This document shows, in pieces, positions 15,621 to 24,800 of a DNA stretch of 33,494 nucleotides. The translations under genes and the position numbers were made by a program. The notes beneath the pieces are model-generated. The model was not told the origin of the DNA and did not search any database. It saw only the letters and a program-made list of their open reading frames with translations. How positions within the stretch are numbered: the stretch's first letter is position 1; each line of letters opens with the position of its first letter. Source of the DNA: RGIG1959 sp964564305 (lineage in GTDB: Bacteria > Bacillota > Clostridia > Oscillospirales > Acutalibacteraceae); NCBI GenBank assembly GCA_964564305.1, contig CAZMAM010000015.1:1-33494 (forward strand), in the 5' to 3' direction.

Positions 15621-16439
15621 TTATTCCCCTTTATCTCGGCGCAGCACTTCGTTCATACTTCCGGATCGATATCCAAGCAAATCCATCGTGACATAGGTAA
15701 ATCCGAAATCCTTCAATTGACCATCAACGGTTGTGCGCTCAGCCAGAAGCTTTTCAAATTCCTGCGGCAAGACCTCGATACGGGCGAGTTTTCCGTGTAC
15801 TCTGACCCGCACTTGCGTAAAGCCCAAATCCAGCAATAATTGTTCCGCTTTATCAACCATTTTCAGTTTTTCTTCGTCAATGGTTTCTCCGTAAACGAAA
15901 CGCGAAGCAAGACAAGCGAAGGACGGTTTATTCCATGTGGAAAGGCCAAGTTGCCGGGATAACGTGCGAATTTCCCGCTTGGTCAGCTCTGCCTCTCGCA
16001 AGGGACTGCGTATGCCGAGTTCCGCCACCGCTTTCAACCCCGGTCGGTAATCTCCCGTATCATCAAGATTGGATCCCTCTGCCACCGTTGTAATGCCGTT
16101 TTGGCGGGCAATCTCCATAATTTGCGTAAACAGTTCCCGCTTACACAGATAACAGCGATTGGTTGGATTTTGGCGAAATCCCTCGATATTCAGTTCGTCG
16201 GACGGAAAAATCACCTGTGCAATGCTGTGCTCCCGGCAAAAAGCCTCCGATTCCGTCAGTTCACGGTGAGGAAACGATAATGAGGACGCCGTTACAGCCA
16301 AAACATTTTTTCCTAAAATTCTACTTGCCGTGTACAGCAAAAACGAAGAATCCGTTCCGCCCGAAAAGGCCACTGCCAATCCACCCGGCACACGCAAGGA
16401 TTCCTGTAAGCGTTCATATTTTTCCTGAAGTTCCGTCAT
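15621..16439 (-). CDS. larE: LarE-type sacrificial or Fe-S-dependent sulfur transferase
   Basis: 272 aa, the normal LarE length. LarE adenylates and sulfurates pyridinium dicarboxylate mononucleotide to build the nickel-pincer nucleotide cofactor of lactate racemase and related enzymes. The PP-loop SGGTDSS is at 26-32. C176 in KPSFACLASRF corresponds to the sulfur-donating cysteine. C96 and C99 (NRCYLCK) add two further cysteines, the arrangement of LarE forms that hold a [4Fe-4S] cluster and recycle sulfur catalytically; that reading is inference. No larA, larB or larC is adjacent. The ribosome binding site AAGGGG is slightly far from the ATG. Confidence 0.9.
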   Translation of the reverse strand: MTELQEKYERLQESLRVPGGLAVAFSGGTDSSFLLYTASRILGKNVLAVTASSLSFPHRELTESEAFCREHSIAQVIFPSDELNIEGFRQNPTNRCYLCKRELFTQIMEIARQNGITTVAEGSNLDDTGDYRPGLKAVAELGIRSPLREAELTKREIRTLSRQLGLSTWNKPSFACLASRFVYGETIDEEKLKMVDKAEQLLLDLGFTQVRVRVHGKLARIEVLPQEFEKLLAERTTVDGQLKDFGFTYVTMDLLGYRSGSMNEVLRRDKGE

Positions 16440-16556
16440 AAATCATGTACCCCTTAGTGCGAAGATATTTTTCCCTTATATCACTTTGCCTATGTGTTTC
16501 GTTAATATCATCTGTATCATCCGCTAACTGCGGCATTACGATGTTTTCTCGATTTG

Positions 16557-16572
16557 TTTTTCCCCCCCCCCC
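16557..16572. repeat. Second T5-C11 homopolymer tract
   Basis: Five T then eleven C, in the 255-bp gap between the HD-domain gene and larE. The C run has the same length as the one at 13583-13593 and is also preceded by G and a T run. The rest of this gap holds no gene I can support. Confidence 0.7.
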
Positions 16573-16694
16573 AATGACATCGTGTGACCCCCAATTCCCC
16601 GAAGCATTCCGAAAATATTGCGCATATGCCCCTTCGACTTGGTATCATCTGGGCAAACGCCAACGGAGTTATTTCGTTTTGATACGTGATGATC

Positions 16695-17267
16695 TCAATA
16701 TTGAGCGTATTGTGCTTCACAACTGCGCATGGCTAAAATTGTCCGCCGAATCAGATCATCCAATTCCCAGCCCAGCATTTGCGCGCCACGGGTAATGACC
16801 TCCCGGGAACACCCGGCGGCAAAATTGGCAGATTTGAATTTTTTCTTCACCGATGAAGGTTCCAGATCGGATACGCTTTTTGACGGGCGTATAACGGCTG
16901 TTGCGCCGATGAGTCCGGTTAATTCATCTGTGGCATACAAAACCTTTTCCATTTCATGTTCCGGGGCAATATCCACCGTTAACGCGTACCCGTGACTTGC
17001 GACCGCATGAATCAACCGTTCATCCGCGCCAAACTCACGTAGTATCTCCTGCTCTTTAATGCAATGCCGATCCGGATATTTTTCAAAATCCAGATCATGC
17101 AATAAGCCGACAATGCCCCAAAAATCCTCTTCTTGCGCGTACCCGAGTTCCCGGGAAAAATACCGCATTACCCCTTCCATGGTTACAGCGTGCCGCAAAT
17201 GAAACGGCTCTTGATTCCATTGACAAAAAAGCGTCCATGCTTCATCACGGGTTATTGATCGGCCCAT
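16695..17267 (-). CDS. HD-domain phosphohydrolase-like protein
   Basis: About 190 aa. An ATG at 17312 lies at the transcription start, while GGGAGG precedes the ATG at 17267 by about 6 nt, so 17267 is chosen (MGRSITRDEAWTLF). HD-superfamily metal ligands are seen as RHAVTMEGVMRYF, the HD pair in GLLHDLDFEKYPDRH, and a later conserved SHG and ATDELTGLI. Such short HD proteins hydrolyse nucleotides or other phosphates; the substrate is unknown. The stop is 255 nt from larE, so co-transcription with larE is possible but unproven. Confidence 0.9.
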   Translation of the reverse strand: MGRSITRDEAWTLFCQWNQEPFHLRHAVTMEGVMRYFSRELGYAQEEDFWGIVGLLHDLDFEKYPDRHCIKEQEILREFGADERLIHAVASHGYALTVDIAPEHEMEKVLYATDELTGLIGATAVIRPSKSVSDLEPSSVKKKFKSANFAAGCSREVITRGAQMLGWELDDLIRRTILAMRSCEAQYAQY

Positions 17268-17317
17268 AAACAAACCTCCCATAAAATCTATCGATTTAAT
17301 AAGATTTAACATATTGA

Positions 17318-17346
17318 AGTATACCGGTTTTTTCCATCGATGTCAA
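17318..17346 (-). promoter_or_regulatory. Promoter of the HD-domain gene
   Basis: TTGACA (17346-17341), a 17-nt spacer and TATACT (17323-17318) on the minus strand, 50 nt before the start codon. Confidence 0.85.
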
Positions 17347-17603
17347 GCCATCCGTTGTGCAAAGCCCCATCGCAGTACCGAACAAATGGAAAGACACCGC
17401 ACAAAGACAGGCTACCGCGCAATGCCTACACCCATCTACTGGAAACCTTTTCGTAAATCAGCCAAAAATCCTCGCGAATACACAAAGGTTTCGCTTCGGT
17501 TATTGTTTCATCCGACGAAAAACCTTCATCTGCTACACGCTCGAAAAACATTATGCGGTATTGCCGTAACTCCTCAAAACGGAAAACTGCGACAGGCGTT
17601 CGG
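17347..17603. other. Gap without a supported gene
   Basis: About 260 bp between divergent promoters. Short open frames exist on both strands, but none has a well-placed ribosome binding site or recognisable protein. No strong repeat or hairpin was seen. Confidence 0.5.
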
Positions 17604-17631
17604 TTGACAAAGCCGCGAAAAACGGTATAAT
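17604..17631 (+). promoter_or_regulatory. Aconitase promoter
   Basis: TTGACA (17604-17609), a 16-nt spacer and TATAAT (17626-17631), 35 nt before the start codon. Confidence 0.8.
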
Positions 17632-17666
17632 AAAGAGGTACCATCCCATGCTGAGGAGTGAAAAAA

Positions 17667-19604
17667 ATGGGACTGACATTAGCGCAAAAATGTATTCAAT
17701 CTCACCTGATAAGCGGCGAAATGAAAGTCGGAAGTGAAATCGGTCTGCGCATTGACCAGACGTTGACACAGGACGCGACCGGAACCATGGCCTACCTGGA
17801 ATTTGAAGCGATTGGCGTACCCCGCGTAAAAACGGAGCGCTCCGTTGCTTATATCGATCACAACACCCTGCAGACCGGTTTTGAAAACGCGGACGATCAC
17901 CGGTATATTCAATCGGTTTGTAAAAAATACGGCATTTATTTTTCCCGACCCGGCAACGGCATTTGCCATCAGGTTCATCTGGAGCGATTCGGAATTCCGG
18001 GGAAAACCCTCATCGGATCCGACAGTCATACGCCGACAGGCGGAGGAATCGGTATGCTGGCATTCGGAGCGGGTGGTTTGGATGTTGCCGTTGCCATGGG
18101 CGGCGGCGCATACTATATCACTATGCCGAAAATTGTGCGCATTAATCTTTCCGGAAAATTATCTCCGTGGGTCGCCGCAAAAGATGTGATTTTGGAGGTT
18201 CTGCGCCGCTTGACGGTCAAGGGAGGCGTCGGCAAAATCATTGAATATGGCGGAGAGGGCGTAAAAACGCTCAGTGTTCCGGAGCGTGCAACCATCACCA
18301 ACATGGGAGCCGAACTGGGCGCCTCTACATCCATGTTCCCGTCCGACGAGATAACCCGTTCGTTTATGCGCGCTCAGCAGCGCGAAGCGGACTGGATTCC
18401 TTTGCAGCCTGATGATGACGCGGTATACGAGGAAACGATCGATATCGATCTTTCCGTTTTGGTTCCCATGGCGGCGTGTCCCCATTCCCCGGATGCCGTA
18501 AAAACCGTTGCAGACATCGGGTCGATCAAAGTGGATCAGTGCTGCATCGGATCCTGTACCAACAGTTCCCTTTCGGATATGCTGAAAGTGGCTTCCATTT
18601 TAAAGGGAAAAACGGTTCATCCCGATGTCAGTTTATCGGTGGCGCCCGGTTCCAAACAGGTTTATCAGATGCTGGCGCAAAACGGAGCGCTCGCCGATCT
18701 GATCTCGGCCGGAGCGCGCATACTGGAATGTGCCTGCGGCCCGTGCATCGGCATGGGGCAATCTCCCAACAGTGGCGGCGTTTCTTTGCGAACCTTTAAC
18801 CGAAATTTCGAAGGCCGATCCGGAACCGCTGACGGACAAATCTATTTGGTCAGCCCGGAAACGGCGGCGGTATCCGCGCTCACCGGGGTACTGACCGATC
18901 CGCGCACCTTGGGAGAACCGCCGGTCACGGCAATACCGGATCGCTTCCTTGTAAATGACAATATGATCGTGCCGCCCGCCGACGAAAAAGACATGGATAC
19001 CGTGCACATCCTTCGCGGACCAAATATCAAGCCGTTTCCGCCGACTGTCCCTATCGCCGATACCATTGAAGCGGATGTTCTGCTGAAGGTGGGAGACAAT
19101 ATCACCACCGATCACATTATGCCCGCCGGGGCCAAAATTCTCCCTCTGCGATCCAATATTCCCGCCATATCGGAATATTGTTTTACCCGATGTGATCCCG
19201 ATTTTCCCGAACGGTGCCATCAGGCGGGAAAAGGGTTTATTATCGGGGGCGTCAATTACGGGCAGGGCAGTTCCCGAGAACACGCCGCTTTGGCCCCTTT
19301 GTATCTCGGAATCAAAGCTGTAATTGCCAAATCGTTTGCCCGAATCCATGCGGCAAATTTAATCAACGCCGGTATTCTGCCTCTGACGTTCGAAAACGAG
19401 GCAGATTACGAGAAAATTTCTCAGGGAGATACGTTGTGCCTGCCGGATATCCGAACAAATCTGCAAACCGGTGCCCCGATTGTCTTACGCAATTTAACCA
19501 CCCGTGAGCATATTCCGCTGCGCGGTGAATTTTCCAATCGGCAAAAGGAGATGCTTTTGGCGGGCGGTCTGCTCGATTATACTCGGGAACAGAACAAAGA
19601 GTAA
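17667..19604 (+). CDS. acn: Aconitate hydratase
   Basis: 645 aa. A GTG at 17658 directly abuts its GAGGA; the ATG at 17667 is ideally spaced and is chosen. It interconverts citrate and isocitrate with a [4Fe-4S] cluster. The cluster ligands appear as C297 (GSCTNSS) and C357/C360 (CACGPC). DSHTPTGGGIGM and the C-terminal swivel domain (GDNITTDHIMPAG, GGVNYGQGSSREHAALAP) are typical. The ~645-aa form is the compact bacterial/archaeal aconitase, shorter than AcnA (~890). It stands alone, without citrate synthase or isocitrate dehydrogenase; here it would feed 2-oxoglutarate, the acceptor for the glutamate synthase encoded downstream. That link is inference. Confidence 0.95.
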   Translation: MGLTLAQKCIQSHLISGEMKVGSEIGLRIDQTLTQDATGTMAYLEFEAIGVPRVKTERSVAYIDHNTLQTGFENADDHRYIQSVCKKYGIYFSRPGNGICHQVHLERFGIPGKTLIGSDSHTPTGGGIGMLAFGAGGLDVAVAMGGGAYYITMPKIVRINLSGKLSPWVAAKDVILEVLRRLTVKGGVGKIIEYGGEGVKTLSVPERATITNMGAELGASTSMFPSDEITRSFMRAQQREADWIPLQPDDDAVYEETIDIDLSVLVPMAACPHSPDAVKTVADIGSIKVDQCCIGSCTNSSLSDMLKVASILKGKTVHPDVSLSVAPGSKQVYQMLAQNGALADLISAGARILECACGPCIGMGQSPNSGGVSLRTFNRNFEGRSGTADGQIYLVSPETAAVSALTGVLTDPRTLGEPPVTAIPDRFLVNDNMIVPPADEKDMDTVHILRGPNIKPFPPTVPIADTIEADVLLKVGDNITTDHIMPAGAKILPLRSNIPAISEYCFTRCDPDFPERCHQAGKGFIIGGVNYGQGSSREHAALAPLYLGIKAVIAKSFARIHAANLINAGILPLTFENEADYEKISQGDTLCLPDIRTNLQTGAPIVLRNLTTREHIPLRGEFSNRQKEMLLAGGLLDYTREQNKE

Positions 19605-19784
19605 AAGCCGGTACGGTTACTCAAAAGCCGGTATTGAACTTGCTTTGAATGACCATTACTCTAAAATATGTGCTCAACCCCTGAACAAATGCGACGCAAA
19701 AAGGAATTTTTTGCAAATGCGGCGCCAGCGGGCACTGTCTGCCAATGCGGTTCAAGACCGAACCAGACCCAGACAATGATTTGC
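19605..19784. other. Gap with possible repeat-like sequence
   Basis: No gene is supported. AAGCCGGTA occurs twice at the start (near 19606 and 19625), and the remainder has a patchwork of short inverted repeats (GGTTCAAGACCGAACC at about 19749-19764). It could be a remnant of a dispersed repeat, which would need genome-wide comparison. Confidence 0.3.
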
Positions 19785-19825
19785 AATTCTCCCCGTATTC
19801 CGTCAAATGGAATACGGGGAGAATT
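19785..19825. terminator. Perfect 17-bp hairpin between convergent genes
   Basis: AATTCTCCCCGTATTCC and GGAATACGGGGAGAATT pair perfectly around a 7-nt loop. It sits between the stops of the aconitase gene and dapL. There is no T run on either side, so it may block transcription from both directions by stability, protect 3' ends, or be a mobile palindromic repeat. Confidence 0.7.
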
Positions 19826-19857
19826 TATATAAGGCAATTTATAATATTTTAACGGCA

Positions 19858-21036
19858 TCACCCGAGCAGCTGAGAAAGCCTTTCGGCCGCGCAAGCGGTG
19901 CGGGATCGATCGCCGAAAGCGGTAAGGCGGAAAAAGCCATCGCCGTTTTGCCCGAAACCGGAACCGGGAGTCCCTACCACATGTGCCTTTTCCAGCAGAT
20001 AATCGAAAAATTCCCAAGAAGTCATACCGCCCGGACATTTGAGCCATATATACGGGGAGTCGGTTCCACCGGTATACCAGATATGCAAGCGATCAAGGGC
20101 GTTGGCAATAATTTGGGCATTTTCGCGATAATACGCGATATTTTCCCGCGTTTGACGCATACCCTGCGGTGTAAACACCGCCGCGGCGCCTCTTTGAATC
20201 ACATACGCCACACCGTTATATTTTGTTGATTGACGGCGAAGCCACATTGCATTCACATTCGTGCTTTCAAATTTCAATTCTTTGGGAATAACCGTATACC
20301 CGCACCGCGTACCGGTAAAACCGGCCGTTTTGGATAACGAACAAAACTCAATGGCACAGGTTTTGGCGCCTTCGATTTCAAAAATGCTGCGCGGGAAATC
20401 TCCCGTGACAAACGCTTCATACGCCGCGTCAAACAATATCACCGCGTTATTCCCGTTGGCATAATCCACCCATGCCCGAAGCTGTTCGGCGTTATACACC
20501 GCCCCCGTCGGATTGTTGGGAGAGCAAAGATAAATGATATCCGCATGTACGGCGGGATCCGGAAGCGGGAGAAAAGAGTTTTCTTCCGTTGCATTCAGAA
20601 AAAGTACGTTACGGCCTTCCATCACGTTGGTATCGACATAGACCGGATAGACCGGATCCGGTATCCATACGGTATTTTCGGAAGAAAAGAGATCCAATAT
20701 ATTACCGACATCGCTCTTTGCGCCGTCGCTGACAAAAACTTCTTCCGGCAAAACGGAAATCGACCGATCCGTATAATAGCGGCTAATGGCTTCCCGCAAG
20801 AAATCGTACCCCGCATACGGGCCGTATCCGTGGAAGGTTTCCTTTTTCCCCATTTCGTCCACAGCCGCGTGCAAGGCCTGAATAACCGCTTCGGCAAGCG
20901 GAAGCGTGACATCTCCGATGCCCAGTTTGATGATATCCGCCTGCGGATGACTACGATGATAATCCGCTACCCGTTTATCGATTTCGGCAAAAAGATAACT
21001 GTCCTTCAGATTTTTATAATGGGTGTTGACACGCAT
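19858..21036 (-). CDS. dapL: LL-diaminopimelate aminotransferase
   Basis: 392 aa, close to the usual ~400. DapL converts tetrahydrodipicolinate and glutamate directly to LL-diaminopimelate in the short lysine/cell-wall pathway, using PLP. The start VNTHYKNLKDSYLF, the segment KLGIGDVTLPL, the substrate-binding SPNNPTG and the PLP lysine K236 in SLSKTAGFTGTRCGY are all diagnostic. AAGGAG precedes the ATG. It begins 13 nt after dapF, the next enzyme of the pathway, and uses glutamate, the product of the synthase encoded upstream. Confidence 0.96.
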   Translation of the reverse strand: MRVNTHYKNLKDSYLFAEIDKRVADYHRSHPQADIIKLGIGDVTLPLAEAVIQALHAAVDEMGKKETFHGYGPYAGYDFLREAISRYYTDRSISVLPEEVFVSDGAKSDVGNILDLFSSENTVWIPDPVYPVYVDTNVMEGRNVLFLNATEENSFLPLPDPAVHADIIYLCSPNNPTGAVYNAEQLRAWVDYANGNNAVILFDAAYEAFVTGDFPRSIFEIEGAKTCAIEFCSLSKTAGFTGTRCGYTVIPKELKFESTNVNAMWLRRQSTKYNGVAYVIQRGAAAVFTPQGMRQTRENIAYYRENAQIIANALDRLHIWYTGGTDSPYIWLKCPGGMTSWEFFDYLLEKAHVVGTPGSGFGQNGDGFFRLTAFGDRSRTACAAERLSQLLG

Positions 21037-21049
21037 AACGGCTCACTCC

Positions 21050-21889
21050 TTAAATTTCCACAACACCTTCAAAGGCCACTTCCGCATTACCTGTCATAAA
21101 TACGGCGTCATCGGTATATCGCACCACAAGATTACCACCTTTGAGCTTCACGGTCACATTGCTTCCTTTGCGGCAGTAACCGTTTTCCACGGCGGCCACC
21201 ACCGCCGCGCATGCTCCCGTACCGCATGCCCAAGTTTCCCCGCTGCCGCGTTCCCACACTCTCATTTTTAATGTATGCTCATCAATCACCCGAATAAACT
21301 CGGTGTTAATCCGCTCCGGGAATAACTCATGATTTTCAAACAACGGCCCAACCGTTTCCAAATCCACGTCTTCCGGATTGGCGCAAAAAACAACCGCATG
21401 CGGATTGCCTATGGAAACACAAGTAATCCGGTATGTGTCTTCGCCGACAGTAATCGGTTGATCGATGACGCTGTCCCCGTCAAACAAAACCGGAATTTCC
21501 TTGGGATTCAAACAGGCTTTTCCCATATCGACGGTTACTTCTTTGACTTTTCCGTCATATTTGTGCAAAGTAAGAGTTTTCACGCCGCTGAGTGTATCAA
21601 TCGTGAGCGTTTCCTTTTTGACGATACCCTTGTCGTAAAGATACTTGCCCACACAACGTATGGCATTGCCGCACATTTTCCCCTCGCTACCGTCCAGATT
21701 GAACATGCGCATACGGGCATCCGCAATATCCGACGGGCAAATGAGCACCACACCGTCTCCACCGATACCGAAGTGGCGATCGGAAAGCTGCAAACTTAAG
21801 CCCTCTGGATTGTCGATATCCTGCTCCATACAGTTGAAGTAAATATAATCGTTTCCGCATCCGTGCATTTTGGTGAAGTGAAGCTTCAT
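21050..21889 (-). CDS. dapF: Diaminopimelate epimerase, domain of the fusion with its own start
   Basis: 279 aa if initiated at the internal ATG at 21889, exactly a normal DapF length. It converts LL- to meso-diaminopimelate by a two-base cysteine mechanism. The catalytic cysteines are C73 (EGKMCGNAIRC) and C222 (WACGTGACA), and the N-terminal FTKMHGCGNDYIYF is standard. GAGGAG at 21902-21897 lies 7 nt before this ATG, so DapF can be made alone. The same codons are also in frame with carB without any intervening stop. It feeds into dapL's pathway (dapL follows after 13 nt). Confidence 0.9.
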   Translation of the reverse strand: MKLHFTKMHGCGNDYIYFNCMEQDIDNPEGLSLQLSDRHFGIGGDGVVLICPSDIADARMRMFNLDGSEGKMCGNAIRCVGKYLYDKGIVKKETLTIDTLSGVKTLTLHKYDGKVKEVTVDMGKACLNPKEIPVLFDGDSVIDQPITVGEDTYRITCVSIGNPHAVVFCANPEDVDLETVGPLFENHELFPERINTEFIRVIDEHTLKMRVWERGSGETWACGTGACAAVVAAVENGYCRKGSNVTVKLKGGNLVVRYTDDAVFMTGNAEVAFEGVVEI

Positions 21890-24800
21890 CTTATCACTCC
21901 TCATGCGATTGATATCCACCAGCTCGGTATTATTGGCATTCCACCGCCCGCGAAGACTTTCCGCAATGGCATTGGCCGTATCGATGGAAGTAAGACAGGG
22001 AATGCTCCGCTCAACCGCTTTCCGGCGAATCTTTACGCAATCCAATGTGGGAATACGGCCTTTAGCGGAAGTTGAAACGATATAATCTACCGCTCCGCTT
22101 TCCAAGAGCGTAATCGGGTTGTTATCCGATTCATGAATTTTGGGAATCATGCTGACCGTTAATCCCTCCGCCTCCAAAACGACGGCGGTGCCTTTGGTGG
22201 CATACAGTTTAAACCCAAGATCGGCAAATTTCTTGGCGACATCTCCGATTTCCTGTTTATCGGTGTCACGCACCGTAAAAAATACGCCGCCTTTTTTGCG
22301 CAACCGGTACCCTGCGGCAATCAAACCTTTGAAGAGCGCCTCATCCAGCGTATTGGCGATGCCCAATACCTCACCGGTGGATTTCATTTCCGGCCCTAAA
22401 TGCGTATCGACATTGGTCAGTTTTTCAAAGGAAAATACCGGAACTTTTACGGCAACATAGGCCGAGCTCGGATATAATCCCGTTCCGTAACCCAAATCAG
22501 AGAGCTTTTCGCCCAGCATGGTGCGCGTGGCCAAATCCACCATCGGAACGCCCGTTACTTTGCTGATATACGGAATGGTGCGGGAGGAACGGGGATTGAC
22601 CTCAATGACATACAAATCATTGTGATAAATTAAATATTGAATATTGACAAGACCTCTGGTATTCAAAGAAACGGCAAGACGTCTGGAGCAATCGATAATC
22701 GTTTCGATCATATGATCTTCTATTCCCCACGCGGGATAAACCGCGATGGAATCCCCGGAATGAATGCCGGATCGCTCAATATGCTGCATAATACCGGGAA
22801 TCAGAATATCTTCTCCGTCGCAGATCGCATCCACTTCCAATTCCATACCCATCAGGTATTTGTCTATCAGAATCGGATTTTCAATTTCCTGTGATAAAAT
22901 AATCGCCATATATTCCCGAATATCCGCCTCATTAAAGGCGATTATCATATTTTGCCCGCCAAGCACATAAGACGGGCGCATCAGCACGGGATAACCCAGT
23001 CGCTGAGCCGCATCCAGCGCTTCATCCGTGGTCATCACGGTATATCCCTTTGGACGCCGAATTTGCAGCTGCTCCAGTAATTCGTCAAAGCGTTCCCGGT
23101 CTTCCGCCCGATCGATACTGTCCGCCGAAGTGCCGAGAATATTTACCCCGTTTCGGGAAAGAAAATTGGTTAGCTTAATCGCCGTCTGGCCGCCGAACGC
23201 CACCACAACCCCATACGGATTTTCGGTGTGAATGATGCTCATGACGTCTTCGCTGGTCAGGGGCTCAAAATACAAGCGATCCGCCGTGTCAAAATCCGTG
23301 GAAACGGTCTCGGGATTATTATTGACAATGACCACTTCATATCCCGCCCGCTTCAGCGCCCAAACGCAGTGTACCGAAGCATAATCGAATTCAATTCCCT
23401 GACCGATGCGAATCGGACCGGACCCGAAAACAATGACGGTTTTCTTTTCGGTTCCGTTTTCCCGAATAAATTCTTCCGCCTCATTTTCTTCATCAAAAGA
23501 AGAATAAAAATACGGCGTCTGCGCGGCAAATTCAGCGGCGCAAGTATCGACCATTTTGTAAGAAGCATACCGGGGATGGGCAATTTCGCAACCGGAAATA
23601 TCCCGAATCACCTTGTCGGGATATCCGAATTTTTTGGCGCGCAGATACAACTCATCGGAAAGATTTCCCTGCGCCAATTCATCTTCCAGCCGGACTAAGT
23701 TGCGCAATTTACAGAGAAACCATTCGTCAATCATGGTAATCTCATGAATATCTTCCACTGAGACGCCCCGTTTCAGGGCCTCAAATATCACAAACAGGCG
23801 TTCGTCATCGCAAACTGTTAAATTGCTGCGAATTTCCGCGTCGGAAAGGGATTTTAATTTCGGTGAATTCAGGCTGCTGTGCGAAATTTCCGCCCCGCGA
23901 ACCGCTTTCATCAGCGCTTCCTCAAAAATCTGACCGATCGCCATAACTTCTCCGGTAGCTTTCATCTGGGTACCTAAAGTGCGCTTGGCATAGACAAACT
24001 TATCGAAAGGCCATTTGGGAAATTTGACCACCACATAATCTAAGGCAGGTTCAAAACAGGCATATGTGGTATGGGTAACCGCGTTTCGAATCTCCGAAAG
24101 CGTATACCCGATAGCAATTTTTGCCGCAACCTTGGCAATGGGATAACCGGTCGCCTTAGAAGCAAGGGCAGAGGAACGGGAAACGCGGGGATTTACCTCG
24201 ATGACCGCGTATTCAAAGCTTTCGGGATGCAGCGCAAACTGCACGTTGCACCCTCCCTCCACCTTTAAGGCAGAAATAATATCTAAAGCGGCGGATCGCA
24301 GCATTTGATATTCCTTGTCCGCCAAGGTAACGGCGGGTGCAATCACGATACTGTCGCCGGTATGCACACCGACCGGATCGAAATTTTCCATGCTGCAAAC
24401 GGTAATCACATTACCGATGCTGTCCCGCATCACTTCAAATTCAATTTCTTTCCAACCGGAAATTCCCTTTTCAATCAGAACCTGCGTAATCGGGGACAAG
24501 CGCAAACCGTTGGTGGCAATTTCGTGCAGCTGTTCTTTATCCTCCGCAATTCCGCCGCCGCTGCCCCCCAATGTAAACGCCGGACGAACAATAACGGGAT
24601 AACCGATCTCATCGGCAAAAACCAACGCATCTTCCACAGTATTGACCACCTTGGAGGGAATAACCGGCTGCCCGATAGAAAGCATCGTATCTTTAAACAT
24701 CTGCCGGTCTTCCGCCTTATCGATGGTTTGCGGATCGGCGCCCAGCAGCCGCACGCCATGGCTTTGCAGAAAACCTTCTTTGGCAAGCTGCATGGAAAGC

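Noticed and set aside
17426..17644. 72-codon minus-strand open frame
   Set aside because: It overlaps the consensus aconitase promoter, has no well-placed ribosome binding site and no recognisable protein pattern.
18633..19349. 238-codon minus-strand frame within the aconitase gene
   Set aside because: Antisense to conserved aconitase motifs; no start signal.
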